Assembly: GCA_026129135.1 (NCBI GenBank)
Contig: JAHCIQ010000006.1
Location: 225,815 to 289,814, forward strand
Source: Cyanobacteria bacterium TGS_CYA1
Lineage (GTDB): Bacteria > Cyanobacteriota > Vampirovibrionia > Obscuribacterales > Obscuribacteraceae
DNA: 64,000 nt
Reading direction: 5' to 3'
A program made the position numbers and the translations under genes. Numbering within the stretch: position 1 is the first letter of the stretch; the number at the start of each line of letters is the position of its first letter. A model generated the notes under the pieces. The model worked only from the letters and a program-made list of their open reading frames with translations, had not been told where the DNA came from and did not search any database. Shown piece after piece: positions 19,150-27,515 of the stretch.

Positions 19150-21423
19150 TTAGAACAAATAGAGCAATTCGCGGAACTTGGGCAAAGGCCAGAGTGAATC
19201 GTCGACGTACAATTCGAGTTCATCCACAGCGGCTCTCACCTCATTCATTGCGGGTATCACCTGTTCCTGACAGAACTTGGCCAGGAGCACTTGGTCTGCG
19301 TCTTCACCATGTCCACCGCCAGGCCCACCAGATGATGGGGCGATTATGTTATCCATGGTCTCGAGCGCGTACTGAAGATCGTTGACTCTCTGTACGAAGG
19401 TGCGCAAGAAGCCTTCTTGCCCGGATATATTGCCACCGCCTATAGCGGCTTTGGTTTGCAAAATTGTGGTGGCAAGGCGGTTTTGATATTCTAGACACGC
19501 AGGCAGAATTATGGTGGTGGCAATGTTTCGAGTTAGCTGCCATTCGATATTTATGGTCTTGCAGAAATTTGCTGCTCTTACGTTGTACCTTGCTACCAGC
19601 TCGTGCTCGGTAAAGACATTGAACTTTTTGAACAGATCTTTTGTTTCGTCCTTAACTAGCTCGGGCAGTGAATCAATCGTGTTTCTGAGATTAGGCAAAC
19701 CGCGTTTGGCGGCTTCTTCTTGCCAGTCGCTCGAATAGTTGTCACCACTGAAAATTATGCGTTTGTTGTCTTGAAGCACGTTACGCACTACATGTTCAGC
19801 CGCTTTTACAGGGTCTGTACCGCTGTCAATCATCTTCTTGATTTCGCCGTACATGTATTGCATCGACTCAGCCATCATGGTATTGAGTACGGTGTTGGGG
19901 AAGAAGATAGACATACTCGAGCCGATGGCGCGGAACTCGAATTTATTGCCTGTAAATGCAAAAGGCGAAGTTCTGTTTCGGTCTGAATTATCCTTTGGAA
20001 TATCAGGCAGTGTCGCCACTCCGAACTGAACCATTTGCGGGCTGCTCGAAGATTTCTTCTTGCCTTCGCTGATTTCCTCGACTACGCGGGTCAGTCCTTC
20101 TCCTAGAAAAACGCTCATGATTGCAGGAGGGGCTTCGTTAGCGCCAAGGCGCAAATCGTTGCCAGCGCTTGCGATACTTGCTCTGAGCAGTCCGCCATAA
20201 GTATTCATTGCGCGAATGACTGCAGTGAGCATTACCAGGAATTGAACGTTTTCTTGAGGAGTGTGACCTGGGTCGAGCAAGTTGTTGCCTTGATCATCGC
20301 AAAGCGACCAGTTGTTGTGTTTGCCACTTCCGTTTACGCCACTGAAAGGTTTTTCGTGAAACAGGCAACGCAAGCCATGTTTCTGAGCGGTCTTGCGAAA
20401 TACTTCCATCAAAAGCATGTTGTGATCGATTGCTGTGTTTGCAGATTCGAAAACTGGAGCAACTTCGAATTGTGCTGGGGCAACTTCATTGTGTCTGGTT
20501 TTGACCGGGACACCTAGTTTGTATAATTCGGCTTCGCAATCCATCATGAATGCAAGCACTCGATCTTTGATAGAACCCCAATAATGGTCTTCCATTTCTT
20601 GACCCTTTGGAGGTCTTGCTCCAAAGAGAGCGCGACCGCTATAAATGATGTCCGGGCGAGCCAGATAAAAGGCGTCATCTATGAGGAAATATTCTTGCTC
20701 CGCACCAACCGTGCTGCTAATGCGTTTGACGTTTCCACCGATGAGATTGAGCAGGCGAACGCCTGTGTCATTCAATGCTTGCAGCGAGCGTAGCAAAGGT
20801 GTTTTTTCGTCGAGTGCTTCTCCACCAAACGAACAAAATACAGTCGGAATACAAAGTGTTTTTCCGTTTGCACTTTCCATCAAGAATGCAGGACTGGTAG
20901 GATCCCAGCCGGTATAACCGCGAGCTTCAAAAGTAGAGCGCATGCCGCCTGATGGAAAGGACGATGCGTCAGGTTCGCCCTGAATGAGGAATTTGCCCGA
21001 GAATTCTATGATGGCACCACCTTCGGTACCAGTACCTCCCAGAAAAGCGTCGTGCTTTTCTGCGGTCGATCCGGTCATGGGGTGGAACCAGTGCGTGAAG
21101 TGAGTTGCACCACGAGCGATGGCCCAGTCTTTCATGGCGTTTGCCACTACGTCTGCAATGGTGGGGTCGAGGGCTTCACCATGGTCGATACAACTCAAAA
21201 GAGTTTTGTAAACCGGCTTGGGTAAAAGCTGGCGCATTGCACTTTTGTTGAAGACGTTGATTCCGAAAATTTCTTGTAGAGGTGTTTCTTCGTAGTTGAC
21301 CGAACTATTCACTGGTTGTCTTTCCTTCACTACATTCATTGCATCGAAACGAGCTCTTGCCTGCTGCGATCCGCTTCTGCCAACAAAACTCAACTTATTT
21401 TTCGGATCGATATTTACTGCCAT
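19150..21423 (-). CDS. glnN: Glutamine synthetase type III
   Basis: Condenses ammonia and glutamate to glutamine with ATP. At 757 aa it is the long GSIII form, not GSI (~470). Typical segments are 'THWFHPMTGSTAEKHDAF', 'FEARGYTGWDP', 'GAEQEYFLID' and 'RHNEVAPAQFE', then 'SGKHNNWSL', followed by the GSIII-specific C-terminal extension ending 'LWPLPKFRELLYLF'. GSIII occurs in some cyanobacteria, Bacteroidetes and relatives. AAGGAG lies 8 nt before the ATG. Cyanobacterial glnN genes are often under NtcA, but I find no convincing GTA-N8-TAC element in a usable position here. A terminator follows. Confidence 0.95.
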   Translation of the reverse strand: MAVNIDPKNKLSFVGRSGSQQARARFDAMNVVKERQPVNSSVNYEETPLQEIFGINVFNKSAMRQLLPKPVYKTLLSCIDHGEALDPTIADVVANAMKDWAIARGATHFTHWFHPMTGSTAEKHDAFLGGTGTEGGAIIEFSGKFLIQGEPDASSFPSGGMRSTFEARGYTGWDPTSPAFLMESANGKTLCIPTVFCSFGGEALDEKTPLLRSLQALNDTGVRLLNLIGGNVKRISSTVGAEQEYFLIDDAFYLARPDIIYSGRALFGARPPKGQEMEDHYWGSIKDRVLAFMMDCEAELYKLGVPVKTRHNEVAPAQFEVAPVFESANTAIDHNMLLMEVFRKTAQKHGLRCLFHEKPFSGVNGSGKHNNWSLCDDQGNNLLDPGHTPQENVQFLVMLTAVIRAMNTYGGLLRASIASAGNDLRLGANEAPPAIMSVFLGEGLTRVVEEISEGKKKSSSSPQMVQFGVATLPDIPKDNSDRNRTSPFAFTGNKFEFRAIGSSMSIFFPNTVLNTMMAESMQYMYGEIKKMIDSGTDPVKAAEHVVRNVLQDNKRIIFSGDNYSSDWQEEAAKRGLPNLRNTIDSLPELVKDETKDLFKKFNVFTEHELVARYNVRAANFCKTINIEWQLTRNIATTIILPACLEYQNRLATTILQTKAAIGGGNISGQEGFLRTFVQRVNDLQYALETMDNIIAPSSGGPGGGHGEDADQVLLAKFCQEQVIPAMNEVRAAVDELELYVDDSLWPLPKFRELLYLF

Positions 21424-21516
21424 TTACTAAGCTCCTTTTCCAAGCTGTCATAACTAATGCTACTTCTCGTCCTGCCTCTTTGATATAAAGATTTTGCAAA
21501 AACTTCTGTATATATC

Positions 21517-21948
21517 CTAGATTCCGAGGGCTTTCAGGATGACGCGTTTTTTGCGCTGTCCATCGAACTCGGCATAAAAGATCTGTTCCCATGGACCTAA
21601 GTCCAATTTTCCTTCAGTGACCGGAACCATTACCTGATGGTTTATCAAGATGCGTTTTAAATGAGCATCGCCATTATCTTCGCCGGTTTTGTGATGCTGA
21701 TATCCTGGGTTTACCGGTGCCAATTTTTCTAGCCATTCATCAATGTCATGAATCAAGCCGTTTTCCCAGTCGTTGATATATACACCAGCTGTAATGTGCA
21801 TAGCCGACACCAGGATGAACCCTTCTTGAATGCCGGATTCCTGGCAGAACTGAGCGACTTCGTCGGTTATGCGTACATAATCGCGTCTGTTTTTAGTGTT
21901 GAACCACAAATATTTAGTGTGCGCCTGTAGCGCCTCAGTGGCTTTCAT
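21517..21948 (-). CDS. YjbQ/UPF0047 family protein
   Basis: A 143-aa single-domain protein of the UPF0047 family, with the conserved '[18 protein letters not shown]' strand, 'DIDEWLEKL', '[15 protein letters not shown]' and '[14 protein letters not shown]' segments, including the clustered His residues. E. coli YjbQ has been linked to secondary thiamine phosphate synthase activity, but the physiological role is unsettled. GAGGTG precedes the ATG by about 7 nt. It lies upstream of glnN in the same direction with a 93-nt gap, so it may have its own transcript. Confidence 0.88.
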   Translation of the reverse strand: MKATEALQAHTKYLWFNTKNRRDYVRITDEVAQFCQESGIQEGFILVSAMHITAGVYINDWENGLIHDIDEWLEKLAPVNPGYQHHKTGEDNGDAHLKRILINHQVMVPVTEGKLDLGPWEQIFYAEFDGQRKKRVILKALGI

Positions 21949-22057
21949 TAAAAATCACCTCGCCAAAAAGATGCCGCTATTTTAGCAAATAGCCTTTCTG
22001 GAAGGTCGAAATATTAAGCTTGCACGATGATCCGCCAGGCGCAAAACTAAAAGCGTT

Positions 22058-23107
22058 TTAGCACTGATTGAGCTTTTCTTTTGCTTCGTTATTGCTTGGA
22101 TCTATGCTGAGAGCTCGTTTGTAAGCATCTTTAGCTTCTTCTACCTTGCCAAGTTTTTTATAAATATTGCCAAGATGCACCCACAATGTAGGCTGTTTAG
22201 GCTCTAAGTCGCATGCCTTGCGAAAGGCTTCTTCAGCCTGAGGCAGATCACCTTTGGATTCTGCCATCCACCCCAGATCGACGTGCAGGGCGATGACATC
22301 TGGTCTCAGTTTGACCGCTTCTTCCATGCTGGTCAAGGCTTCATCTTCTTTGCCGTCTTTAGCTAAAAGAAAAGCATAGTCTGCTCTGGCGTAAGGGTCA
22401 TTTGGGTCGAGGTCGAACGCTTCTTTATAGAATTTTTCTGCTTCGGCAAAATTGTTATCGCTTGCATACGAAAATGCTAGTGATCGAGTGATGACTGGAT
22501 CTTCTGGGTCGTAATTGCGCGCCAGTAAAAGCTCTTCGATTGCGTCTTTCCATTTCGTTTTGGAAGCGAATTCAACACCTTCGTTGTAATGTGTTGTCGA
22601 TGCGTCTTCGGTCAATTTTTCTTTTTGTTCATCAGATAAAGCAACAGGTTCGGCGGCTCCAACAACAATCAAGAGCTCTGCTAATGAGCGTCCGAAATGA
22701 CCTTGCATCAGTGCCACCACACAATAATCGCGATGGGCCACTTTCATATCGGGCACACAATTGACGGCTGCACGCAATTCTACGTCTGCCAATTTCCACT
22801 TCCACTTAGAAGAATATCCTTTGGCTTTCTTCCAGTGATCAGTGCCTTCGTACATCAGGAGGGCTTTTTGTTTCTCTTCGTCTGCTTCTACTTTTTCATC
22901 GTCTAAAGTAATTTCTTTTGCCGCGCTTTGAGTAGCTTTCACTTCTGCTTGAGATTCGACTTTGGCAGGAGCAGAATTAGTCTTTTCGTCGGCTGCAAAA
23001 GCCGGATAATAGAGGTCTAACGTGCTAGCTGCACCAAGAGCAGACACCACACTTAGTGTCAGACTCAATGTTTTATTTAAAAATCTGCTTCTAACGCTGG
23101 CTCTCAC
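22058..23107 (-). CDS. Secreted TPR protein
   Basis: Starts with GTG at 23107 (GAGG about 8 nt upstream). Residues 1-38 form a signal peptide ending AFA-AD. A short Glu/Lys/Ala-rich linker follows. Residues ~150-349 comprise about five consecutive TPR units with the W/L-G-Y-A/S-F-A-A-E-P spacing, including two with 'AEEAFRKACDLEP' and 'AKDAYKRALSIDP' signatures. It is probably a periplasmic scaffold, with the partner unknown. It follows lpxI by 36 nt on the same strand and may be co-transcribed. Confidence 0.85.
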   Translation of the reverse strand: MRASVRSRFLNKTLSLTLSVVSALGAASTLDLYYPAFAADEKTNSAPAKVESQAEVKATQSAAKEITLDDEKVEADEEKQKALLMYEGTDHWKKAKGYSSKWKWKLADVELRAAVNCVPDMKVAHRDYCVVALMQGHFGRSLAELLIVVGAAEPVALSDEQKEKLTEDASTTHYNEGVEFASKTKWKDAIEELLLARNYDPEDPVITRSLAFSYASDNNFAEAEKFYKEAFDLDPNDPYARADYAFLLAKDGKEDEALTSMEEAVKLRPDVIALHVDLGWMAESKGDLPQAEEAFRKACDLEPKQPTLWVHLGNIYKKLGKVEEAKDAYKRALSIDPSNNEAKEKLNQC

Positions 23108-23143
23108 GATCTCTACCTCTTTCTTTATTCTATCTACTTTTAT

Positions 23144-23995
23144 CTAGACTGCCACAATCACAATTTCGTTCCGGTCAGCAAATTCAATCATTGCTTCTTC
23201 TTCAACCATTAAAATCTGTCCCGCCTCGATACAAAGCACCCCACCTGGTTTTGATGAAACCATGGATTGAAGTGTGCTCATTCCGACTGTAGGAATGTCG
23301 AAGCGCTCATCTTGAATGGGGCGCGCCACCTTGATTACAGTAACTGGTCCTTTGTTTATAGCTACTGCTCGCTGAATGGTGCGGTCGGTGCCTTCTGCCG
23401 CCTCGACTGCAATTACCATGCGGTCATAAACGACGAGTGTTTGCCCTATTTCCAGTCGGGCTGATTCCTTTGCGATTTTAAAACCAAAATCGATGTCGGC
23501 ATACTGAAAAGCATCCGGCTTTTTCTTTGTCAGGACGCCAACTTCTTGATACAAATGGCTCAAAAATTCGGTCTGGGTCAAAACCTTGAAACCTTCGATT
23601 TCCATGCAATCGCCAATGTGTCTTTGGATGGTATCGTCTTTGAAATCGGGCAGGCGACTCAATTCTTTGATAGCGACCCAATCTATTTTGGTTACATTTT
23701 TGAGCATGTCCAGTTTGGGCACTTTGCCGCAAAACACTACAGAATCGCATTTATTCTCGCGCAACAATTTCAAATTGCGTCCAATTTGCCCGGGGAAAAT
23801 CTCGTAAACTTGCTCTGAGTGAGGCGCCAGGCGTGCTTTGGCTTCTTGGCTCATAGCTAAGGAAATTACATCGTAACCCTTTTCCTTTGCGCGTTTGGCA
23901 AGAAGTTCGGGCAATTTGCCATCTCCTGCAATAACGCCAAGACGCTTTTGGGCTGTGCTTTGGGCAGAACTAGTATTTTGAATCAATGTTTGCAT
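23144..23995 (-). CDS. lpxI: UDP-2,3-diacylglucosamine pyrophosphatase LpxI
   Basis: Hydrolyses UDP-2,3-diacylglucosamine to lipid X and UMP in lipid A synthesis, replacing LpxH. The LpxI/DUF1009 signature is clear: an N-terminal 'GVIAGDGKLPELLAKRAKE' domain, the middle 'FCGKVPK' segment, and the C-terminal 'EGTDRTIQRA' and 'KVARPIQDERFDIPTVG' motifs. From ATG 23995 the length is 283 aa, typical for the family; a TTG two codons upstream (24001) is an alternative start. Its presence implies lipid A and hence an outer membrane. Confidence 0.93.
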   Translation of the reverse strand: MQTLIQNTSSAQSTAQKRLGVIAGDGKLPELLAKRAKEKGYDVISLAMSQEAKARLAPHSEQVYEIFPGQIGRNLKLLRENKCDSVVFCGKVPKLDMLKNVTKIDWVAIKELSRLPDFKDDTIQRHIGDCMEIEGFKVLTQTEFLSHLYQEVGVLTKKKPDAFQYADIDFGFKIAKESARLEIGQTLVVYDRMVIAVEAAEGTDRTIQRAVAINKGPVTVIKVARPIQDERFDIPTVGMSTLQSMVSSKPGGVLCIEAGQILMVEEEAMIEFADRNEIVIVAV

Positions 23996-24117
23996 GCTCA
24001 ATTCGGGTTATGTCGACTCAACTCAGTGCCTGAGGCACTCTCGTAAGAAATCTAACATTTCTTGGCAGCCCGGTCCTTTCCACCATTTAAACTGTTGCGA
24101 CCCGTCCTGGTAAATGG

Positions 24118-24157
24118 GGTTAGACTGGGAAATTTATCAGGTGTTTTCCCCCTAACC
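24118..24157. other. Long imperfect hairpin in the lpxI / 24284 intergenic region
   Basis: Arms 24118-24123 (GGTTAG) and 24152-24157 (CTAACC) pair, and inside them GGGAAA (24127-24132) pairs with TTTCCC (24145-24150), with a 3-nt/1-nt internal loop and a 12-nt apical loop. It lies in the 260-bp gap between divergent genes, so on the minus strand it would be in the lpxI leader. A smaller 6-bp hairpin is at 24025-24039. The function is unknown; it could be a leader structure or a protein site. Confidence 0.4.
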
Positions 24158-24213
24158 AAGATGCATAAAACGTGGTAGTCGGCGTCTATTGGCATTTTTG
24201 ATGCCCGGTTTGC

Positions 24214-24242
24214 TTGACATGGAACTTTTTTGGGGATAAAAC
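24214..24242 (+). promoter_or_regulatory. Sigma-70-like promoter for the 24284 gene
   Basis: TTGACA (24214-24219) is followed after 16-17 nt by ATAAAA/TAAAAC (24236-24242), a modest -10. It lies 40-50 nt upstream of the secreted protein start. Confidence 0.45.
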
Positions 24243-24283
24243 AGATCTAAGGTAGATATTTCAGTATGTTGAGGATTGGCGTC

Positions 24284-24922
24284 ATGCCGGAGTTCCGGAT
24301 CAAATTATCGAGTTATGCATTTGCTTCTGCCTTGAGCATTTGCGCTGCATCGTTGGCATTACCTGCTTTTGCGGATTATTCGCGCGGCAGCGATCCCAAT
24401 ATGGGGCACTTTTACATGGCGCGTCAGCAAATTCAAATTACTGATGACTCGCCTGTAATCAACTACAAAGGCGGCGACCCTGCCATGCAGCAGCAACAAA
24501 ACCCAGCCATGCAGCAGAAACGCCCGGCGCCACTGCCAAAAGCCGGATTCAATGCCTATACGCCTCCGCCCACTGCTTCTGGCTATAATCCCAATCTGCC
24601 GTCGGTCGAAAACGGCGTCCCCAGGCGCGAATTACCTTCGGCAGGCCCAGCTCTAAACCATGGCGATGGCGTAAAACGCGGTCCCAAGGGCAAACAAGCC
24701 AAAGCTGGTTCTTTGAAGCCCGGCTCTGGCGGCGCTCAGGGTAAACAAGCGAACGCAAGCCCTGGTGGCTTTAGCGGTCCGACCAAGACTTACGCACCTT
24801 ATAAAGGTTATGACCCTAATAACTCACCTATAAGTAGTTCGTATTCGTCTTCGAGCGCTAACAACCAGCAAGTAAAGACCAAGGTTCGCGGCGCCCTGAC
24901 ATTTGGTCGCCAAGCAAAATAG
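24284..24922 (+). CDS. Secreted Pro/Gln/Asn-rich protein
   Basis: I choose ATG 24284 because GAGG lies about 9 nt before it; the frame is open from ATG 24266. The signal peptide ends LALPAFA-DYS. The mature part (~180 aa) is low complexity: two PAMQQ units, many Pro, Gly, Asn and Gln, and a basic, Gly/Lys-rich middle (KRGPKGKQAKAG). It ends in a Ser-rich stretch and KTKVRGALTFGRQAK. There is no folded domain I recognise. The high isoelectric composition suggests binding to an anionic surface such as cell wall or nucleic acid, which is inference. Confidence 0.68.
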   Translation: MPEFRIKLSSYAFASALSICAASLALPAFADYSRGSDPNMGHFYMARQQIQITDDSPVINYKGGDPAMQQQQNPAMQQKRPAPLPKAGFNAYTPPPTASGYNPNLPSVENGVPRRELPSAGPALNHGDGVKRGPKGKQAKAGSLKPGSGGAQGKQANASPGGFSGPTKTYAPYKGYDPNNSPISSSYSSSSANNQQVKTKVRGALTFGRQAK

Positions 24923-24984
24923 TTGAGCTTGAGTAACAAATAGAGGTTTGGCTTTATGCCATGACTTCTCATTTGAAACTCTTG

Positions 24985-24993
24985 TGGTACGAT
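24985..24993 (+). promoter_or_regulatory. Extended -10 promoter for tRNA-Arg
   Basis: TGG-TACGAT matches an extended -10 element, about 33 nt upstream of the tRNA 5' end. A 7-bp hairpin (25004-25010 with 25014-25020) lies in the leader between the promoter and the mature tRNA. Confidence 0.4.
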
Positions 24994-25025
24994 AATCGAA
25001 TCCGACGACCTATGGTCGTCACTTT

Positions 25026-25099
25026 CTGCCCGTAGCCCAGTTGGATAGAGCGCATGGCTACGAACCATGAGGTCGTAAGTTCGAGTCTTACCGGGCAGG
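25026..25099 (+). tRNA. tRNA-Arg (anticodon ACG)
   Basis: The cloverleaf folds by hand. The acceptor is CTGCCCG (25026-25032) with CGGGCAG (25092-25098), 7/7 pairs, and the discriminator is G99. The D arm GCCC/GAGC has one C-A mismatch. The anticodon stem is CATGG/CCATG with loop CTACGAA and anticodon ACG at 25060-25062. The T arm is GTAAG-TTCGAGT-CTTAC. CCA is not encoded. ACG is expected to be edited to ICG by TadA and to read CGU/CGC/CGA. The first pair is C1-G72 rather than the usual G1-C72. Confidence 0.93.
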
Positions 25100-25123
25100 A
25101 TTTTTAATCGAACTAAATTGAAG

Positions 25124-25154
25124 CGATTCGCGTAAAGCGGATCGTTTTTGTTTT
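25124..25154 (+). terminator. Intrinsic terminator of the tRNA-Arg transcript
   Basis: An 8-bp stem (25124-25131 with 25137-25144, one G-U pair) with a GTAAA loop is followed at once by TTTTTGTTTT. It lies 25 nt after the tRNA and just before the next gene's promoter-like element. Confidence 0.82.
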
Positions 25155-25162
25155 GGTATATA
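25154..25162 (+). promoter_or_regulatory. Extended -10 element directly before the 25169 gene
   Basis: TGG-TATATA is an extended -10 whose expected start of transcription falls at or within a base or two of the ATG at 25169. This suggests a leaderless or near-leaderless mRNA. No Shine-Dalgarno sequence is present. Confidence 0.45.
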
Positions 25163-25168
25163 AGTGAT

Positions 25169-26941
25169 ATGACGAATCGATTCTTGTTAGCAGTCGTATC
25201 ACTCAACTTTGTCCTTTCTGTGTCGTTACTTTGTTTCAGTGCGGAATCCAAAGTTCCGCCTGTTATGTCAAAAGGAGTTTCGATGTCAAAGATAACAAAA
25301 AAAGACAAACCTTTGGTACCGAAAGGTTGGTATGTGGGCGCAGATGATTTGTACGAAGGAAGTTTGACTAGTGAGGTTAAACATTCTGGAACACAGTGTG
25401 CACAGTTGCGATCGTTGACAAAGAAGCAATCTGATTTTGGAACGTTGTGCCAGTCGATTAAAGTAGCTGAGTATAAAGGCAAGCGAATCAAATTTTCTGG
25501 ATACGTAAAGACTAAGGATGTAAAAAGCTGGGCTGCTTTGTGGATGCGAATCGATGGATATGACGAAGAATGCACAGCGGATGAGAGTTCTAGAACTATG
25601 GGTTTTGACAATATGCAAGAACGTCCAATTAAAGGTGATATGGACTGGACTTTGTATGAAATGGTTTTGGATGTTCCTCCTGGAAGTAGTGATATTGTAT
25701 TTGGTGCAATGTTAATAGGCACTGGAACTATTTGGGTAGATGATTTTAATATCGAAGAAGTTTCGAAGGATGTGAGAACTACAGGCAATAGACACAAGTC
25801 ATGCGGTATGGATTACCAGGTTAAAGAACCAACAAATCTAGATTTCTCTATGGATGTTAGAGAAAAAGGTTCGAATAAAAAAATAAGCGGTATTCCCGAA
25901 GGTTGGTTTGTATTGTCAGAGGGGGAACCGGGTCCGAAATTTGAAGTTGAAGAAATTAATAACGATAAAAACGAAAAGGTATTCTCAATTACTGGAAAAA
26001 CAGAAAAAGACTACGGTGGCCTTTGGCAGGCGATTGAAGCTTATTCATTTGCTGGCAAGAGATTGAAACTCTCGGGGGCAATCAAAACAGAAAAAGTGAT
26101 GCTTCGCAGCGGACTGATCTTAAGGGCAGATGTTGGCTGGAAACACAATGTCACAAGTGACTATATGGAAGGTCGCGAGGTTAAAGGTACAACCAACTGG
26201 AGTAACTATAACTGCGTAATAGACATTCCAGACGACTGCGAGAATATTTATGTTGGTGGCTACCTGAACGGCAGCGGTAAAGCCTTGTTCAAAAATTTCA
26301 AAGTCGAAGAAGTCTCCAAAACAGTAGCAACCACTGGTAGTAGTGGTTGCATTAAACGCGAGTCCGAAAAGGAAACAATTCCTATTAAAGAGTCAAAAAG
26401 GAATACCGAAGTTGTGAATTCAAAATTTCTCGATGGCATGGAAAAAGGTACACCCAAGGGTTGGTTCATGTCCGGGGGCATTCCAGACAATTTCAAAGCT
26501 ACTATTGAATCGAACGGTTTAAATAATGGTTCTGCTAAATGCTGTTTGTTGGAGTGTATCAAAGAGCCTGAAGATAACTTTGGAACTTTGATGCAGTGGA
26601 TTCAAGCGAAGCCCTATCTGGAAAAGAGAGTGTGTTTTGAGGCTAATGTAAAAACAGAGAAGGCGCTGTCTCCCGCACTGTGGTTGCGAATCGATAGCAA
26701 TGATGGTGATGTCATCGGGTTCGATAATATGAGTGATAGACCTATTGGTACTACGTCTGATTGGAAAAGATATTCTTGCGTGCTCGATGTTCCAAATGAC
26801 AGCGCTCAAATTTGTTTTGGAATGATTTCCTGCGGAGGAAAAATCTGGTTTACAGACGTAAAGCTTGAAGAGGTTACAGATGATGTTCCAGTCACAAACA
26901 TGAATCGGGTTCATCCAGTCAACCTGGATTTCGAAGATTGA
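25169..26941 (+). CDS. Secreted protein with three copies of a jelly-roll-like domain
   Basis: From ATG 25169 the protein has 590 aa with an N-terminal signal sequence (hydrophobic to about residue 25). Three repeats of ~165 residues follow, at about 45-215, 235-400 and 425-585. Each contains a 'P-x-GW' opening, a 'FGTL/GGL-x-Q-I' strand, 'KR-x-x-FSG/KLSG', 'VKTE', 'LW-RID' and a block with 'DNM' and 'RPI' (diverged in repeat 2). Each repeat closes 'DVP', 'FG' or 'GG', then 'W-x-DDF/KNFKVEEV'. This resembles beta-jelly-roll, CBM-like ligand-binding modules seen as accessory domains in bacterial signalling and secreted proteins. Repeats 1 and 3 are closest to each other; repeat 2 has diverged. 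Binding to a carbohydrate or other small ligand is inference. Confidence 0.8.
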   Translation: MTNRFLLAVVSLNFVLSVSLLCFSAESKVPPVMSKGVSMSKITKKDKPLVPKGWYVGADDLYEGSLTSEVKHSGTQCAQLRSLTKKQSDFGTLCQSIKVAEYKGKRIKFSGYVKTKDVKSWAALWMRIDGYDEECTADESSRTMGFDNMQERPIKGDMDWTLYEMVLDVPPGSSDIVFGAMLIGTGTIWVDDFNIEEVSKDVRTTGNRHKSCGMDYQVKEPTNLDFSMDVREKGSNKKISGIPEGWFVLSEGEPGPKFEVEEINNDKNEKVFSITGKTEKDYGGLWQAIEAYSFAGKRLKLSGAIKTEKVMLRSGLILRADVGWKHNVTSDYMEGREVKGTTNWSNYNCVIDIPDDCENIYVGGYLNGSGKALFKNFKVEEVSKTVATTGSSGCIKRESEKETIPIKESKRNTEVVNSKFLDGMEKGTPKGWFMSGGIPDNFKATIESNGLNNGSAKCCLLECIKEPEDNFGTLMQWIQAKPYLEKRVCFEANVKTEKALSPALWLRIDSNDGDVIGFDNMSDRPIGTTSDWKRYSCVLDVPNDSAQICFGMISCGGKIWFTDVKLEEVTDDVPVTNMNRVHPVNLDFED

Positions 26942-27036
26942 TCGGATATGTGCATTACCGATTGGGAACTAGAATGACATTTCTGCGTCTGCTTTGCCGG
27001 ATATCTGGTTATAAGAGTAGATAAGGAGCAGCAGAA

Positions 27037-27513
27037 ATGGTTGAAATGGTCCCCTCCAGGCTTGACCGCGTTCGCGATCACACAGCCAAGGATATAAACG
27101 CAAAAATTGATAAGCAAATCGAAGAGAATATCCGTTATTACTCTTTGCAGTCTTCTCAGACTATTACACAAAGAATTAATGAGCTTGAATTGGAATGGGA
27201 CATAGAGCGGATTCTCGAAATGAACGCCTCGTCCATTGCTTTCGTTGGCACAATGTTGGGTGCTTTTGTTAATCCCTGGTTTTTGATAATACCTGCCCTG
27301 GTCACAGCCTTCCTGTTTCAGCATGCAACACAAGGATGGTGCCCGCCTATGCCAATTTTTCGTCGTTTAGATAAACGGACTCGCAATGAAATAGATGTTG
27401 AAAAATTCGCGATGAAAGCTTTGCGTGGCGATTTCGACGGTTTCAATAAATCGCAAAATCCCGGATATGTAGAACGTATTATTCACGCTGTCTCTGCGTA
27501 TCAGGGTCGGTAA
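27037..27513 (+). CDS. Membrane protein with DUF2892-like domain
   Basis: A 158-aa protein. Residues 1-55 form a charged helical region. Two transmembrane helices follow at ~66-95, then the diagnostic 'QHATQGWCPPMPIFRRL' segment and 'EIDVEKFAMKALRGDF', which match DUF2892-type (YgaP-like membrane module) proteins. No rhodanese domain is attached. AAGGAG lies 9 nt before the ATG. The function is unknown. It ends 2 nt from the stop of the convergent TauE/SafE gene. Confidence 0.78.
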   Translation: MVEMVPSRLDRVRDHTAKDINAKIDKQIEENIRYYSLQSSQTITQRINELELEWDIERILEMNASSIAFVGTMLGAFVNPWFLIIPALVTAFLFQHATQGWCPPMPIFRRLDKRTRNEIDVEKFAMKALRGDFDGFNKSQNPGYVERIIHAVSAYQGR

Positions 27514-27515
27514 AT

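Noticed and set aside
21424..21516. GTA-N8-TAT resembling an NtcA box upstream of glnN
   Set aside because: The second half-site is TAT instead of TAC, and the element lies only about 30 nt before the ATG, leaving no room for a -10 downstream.
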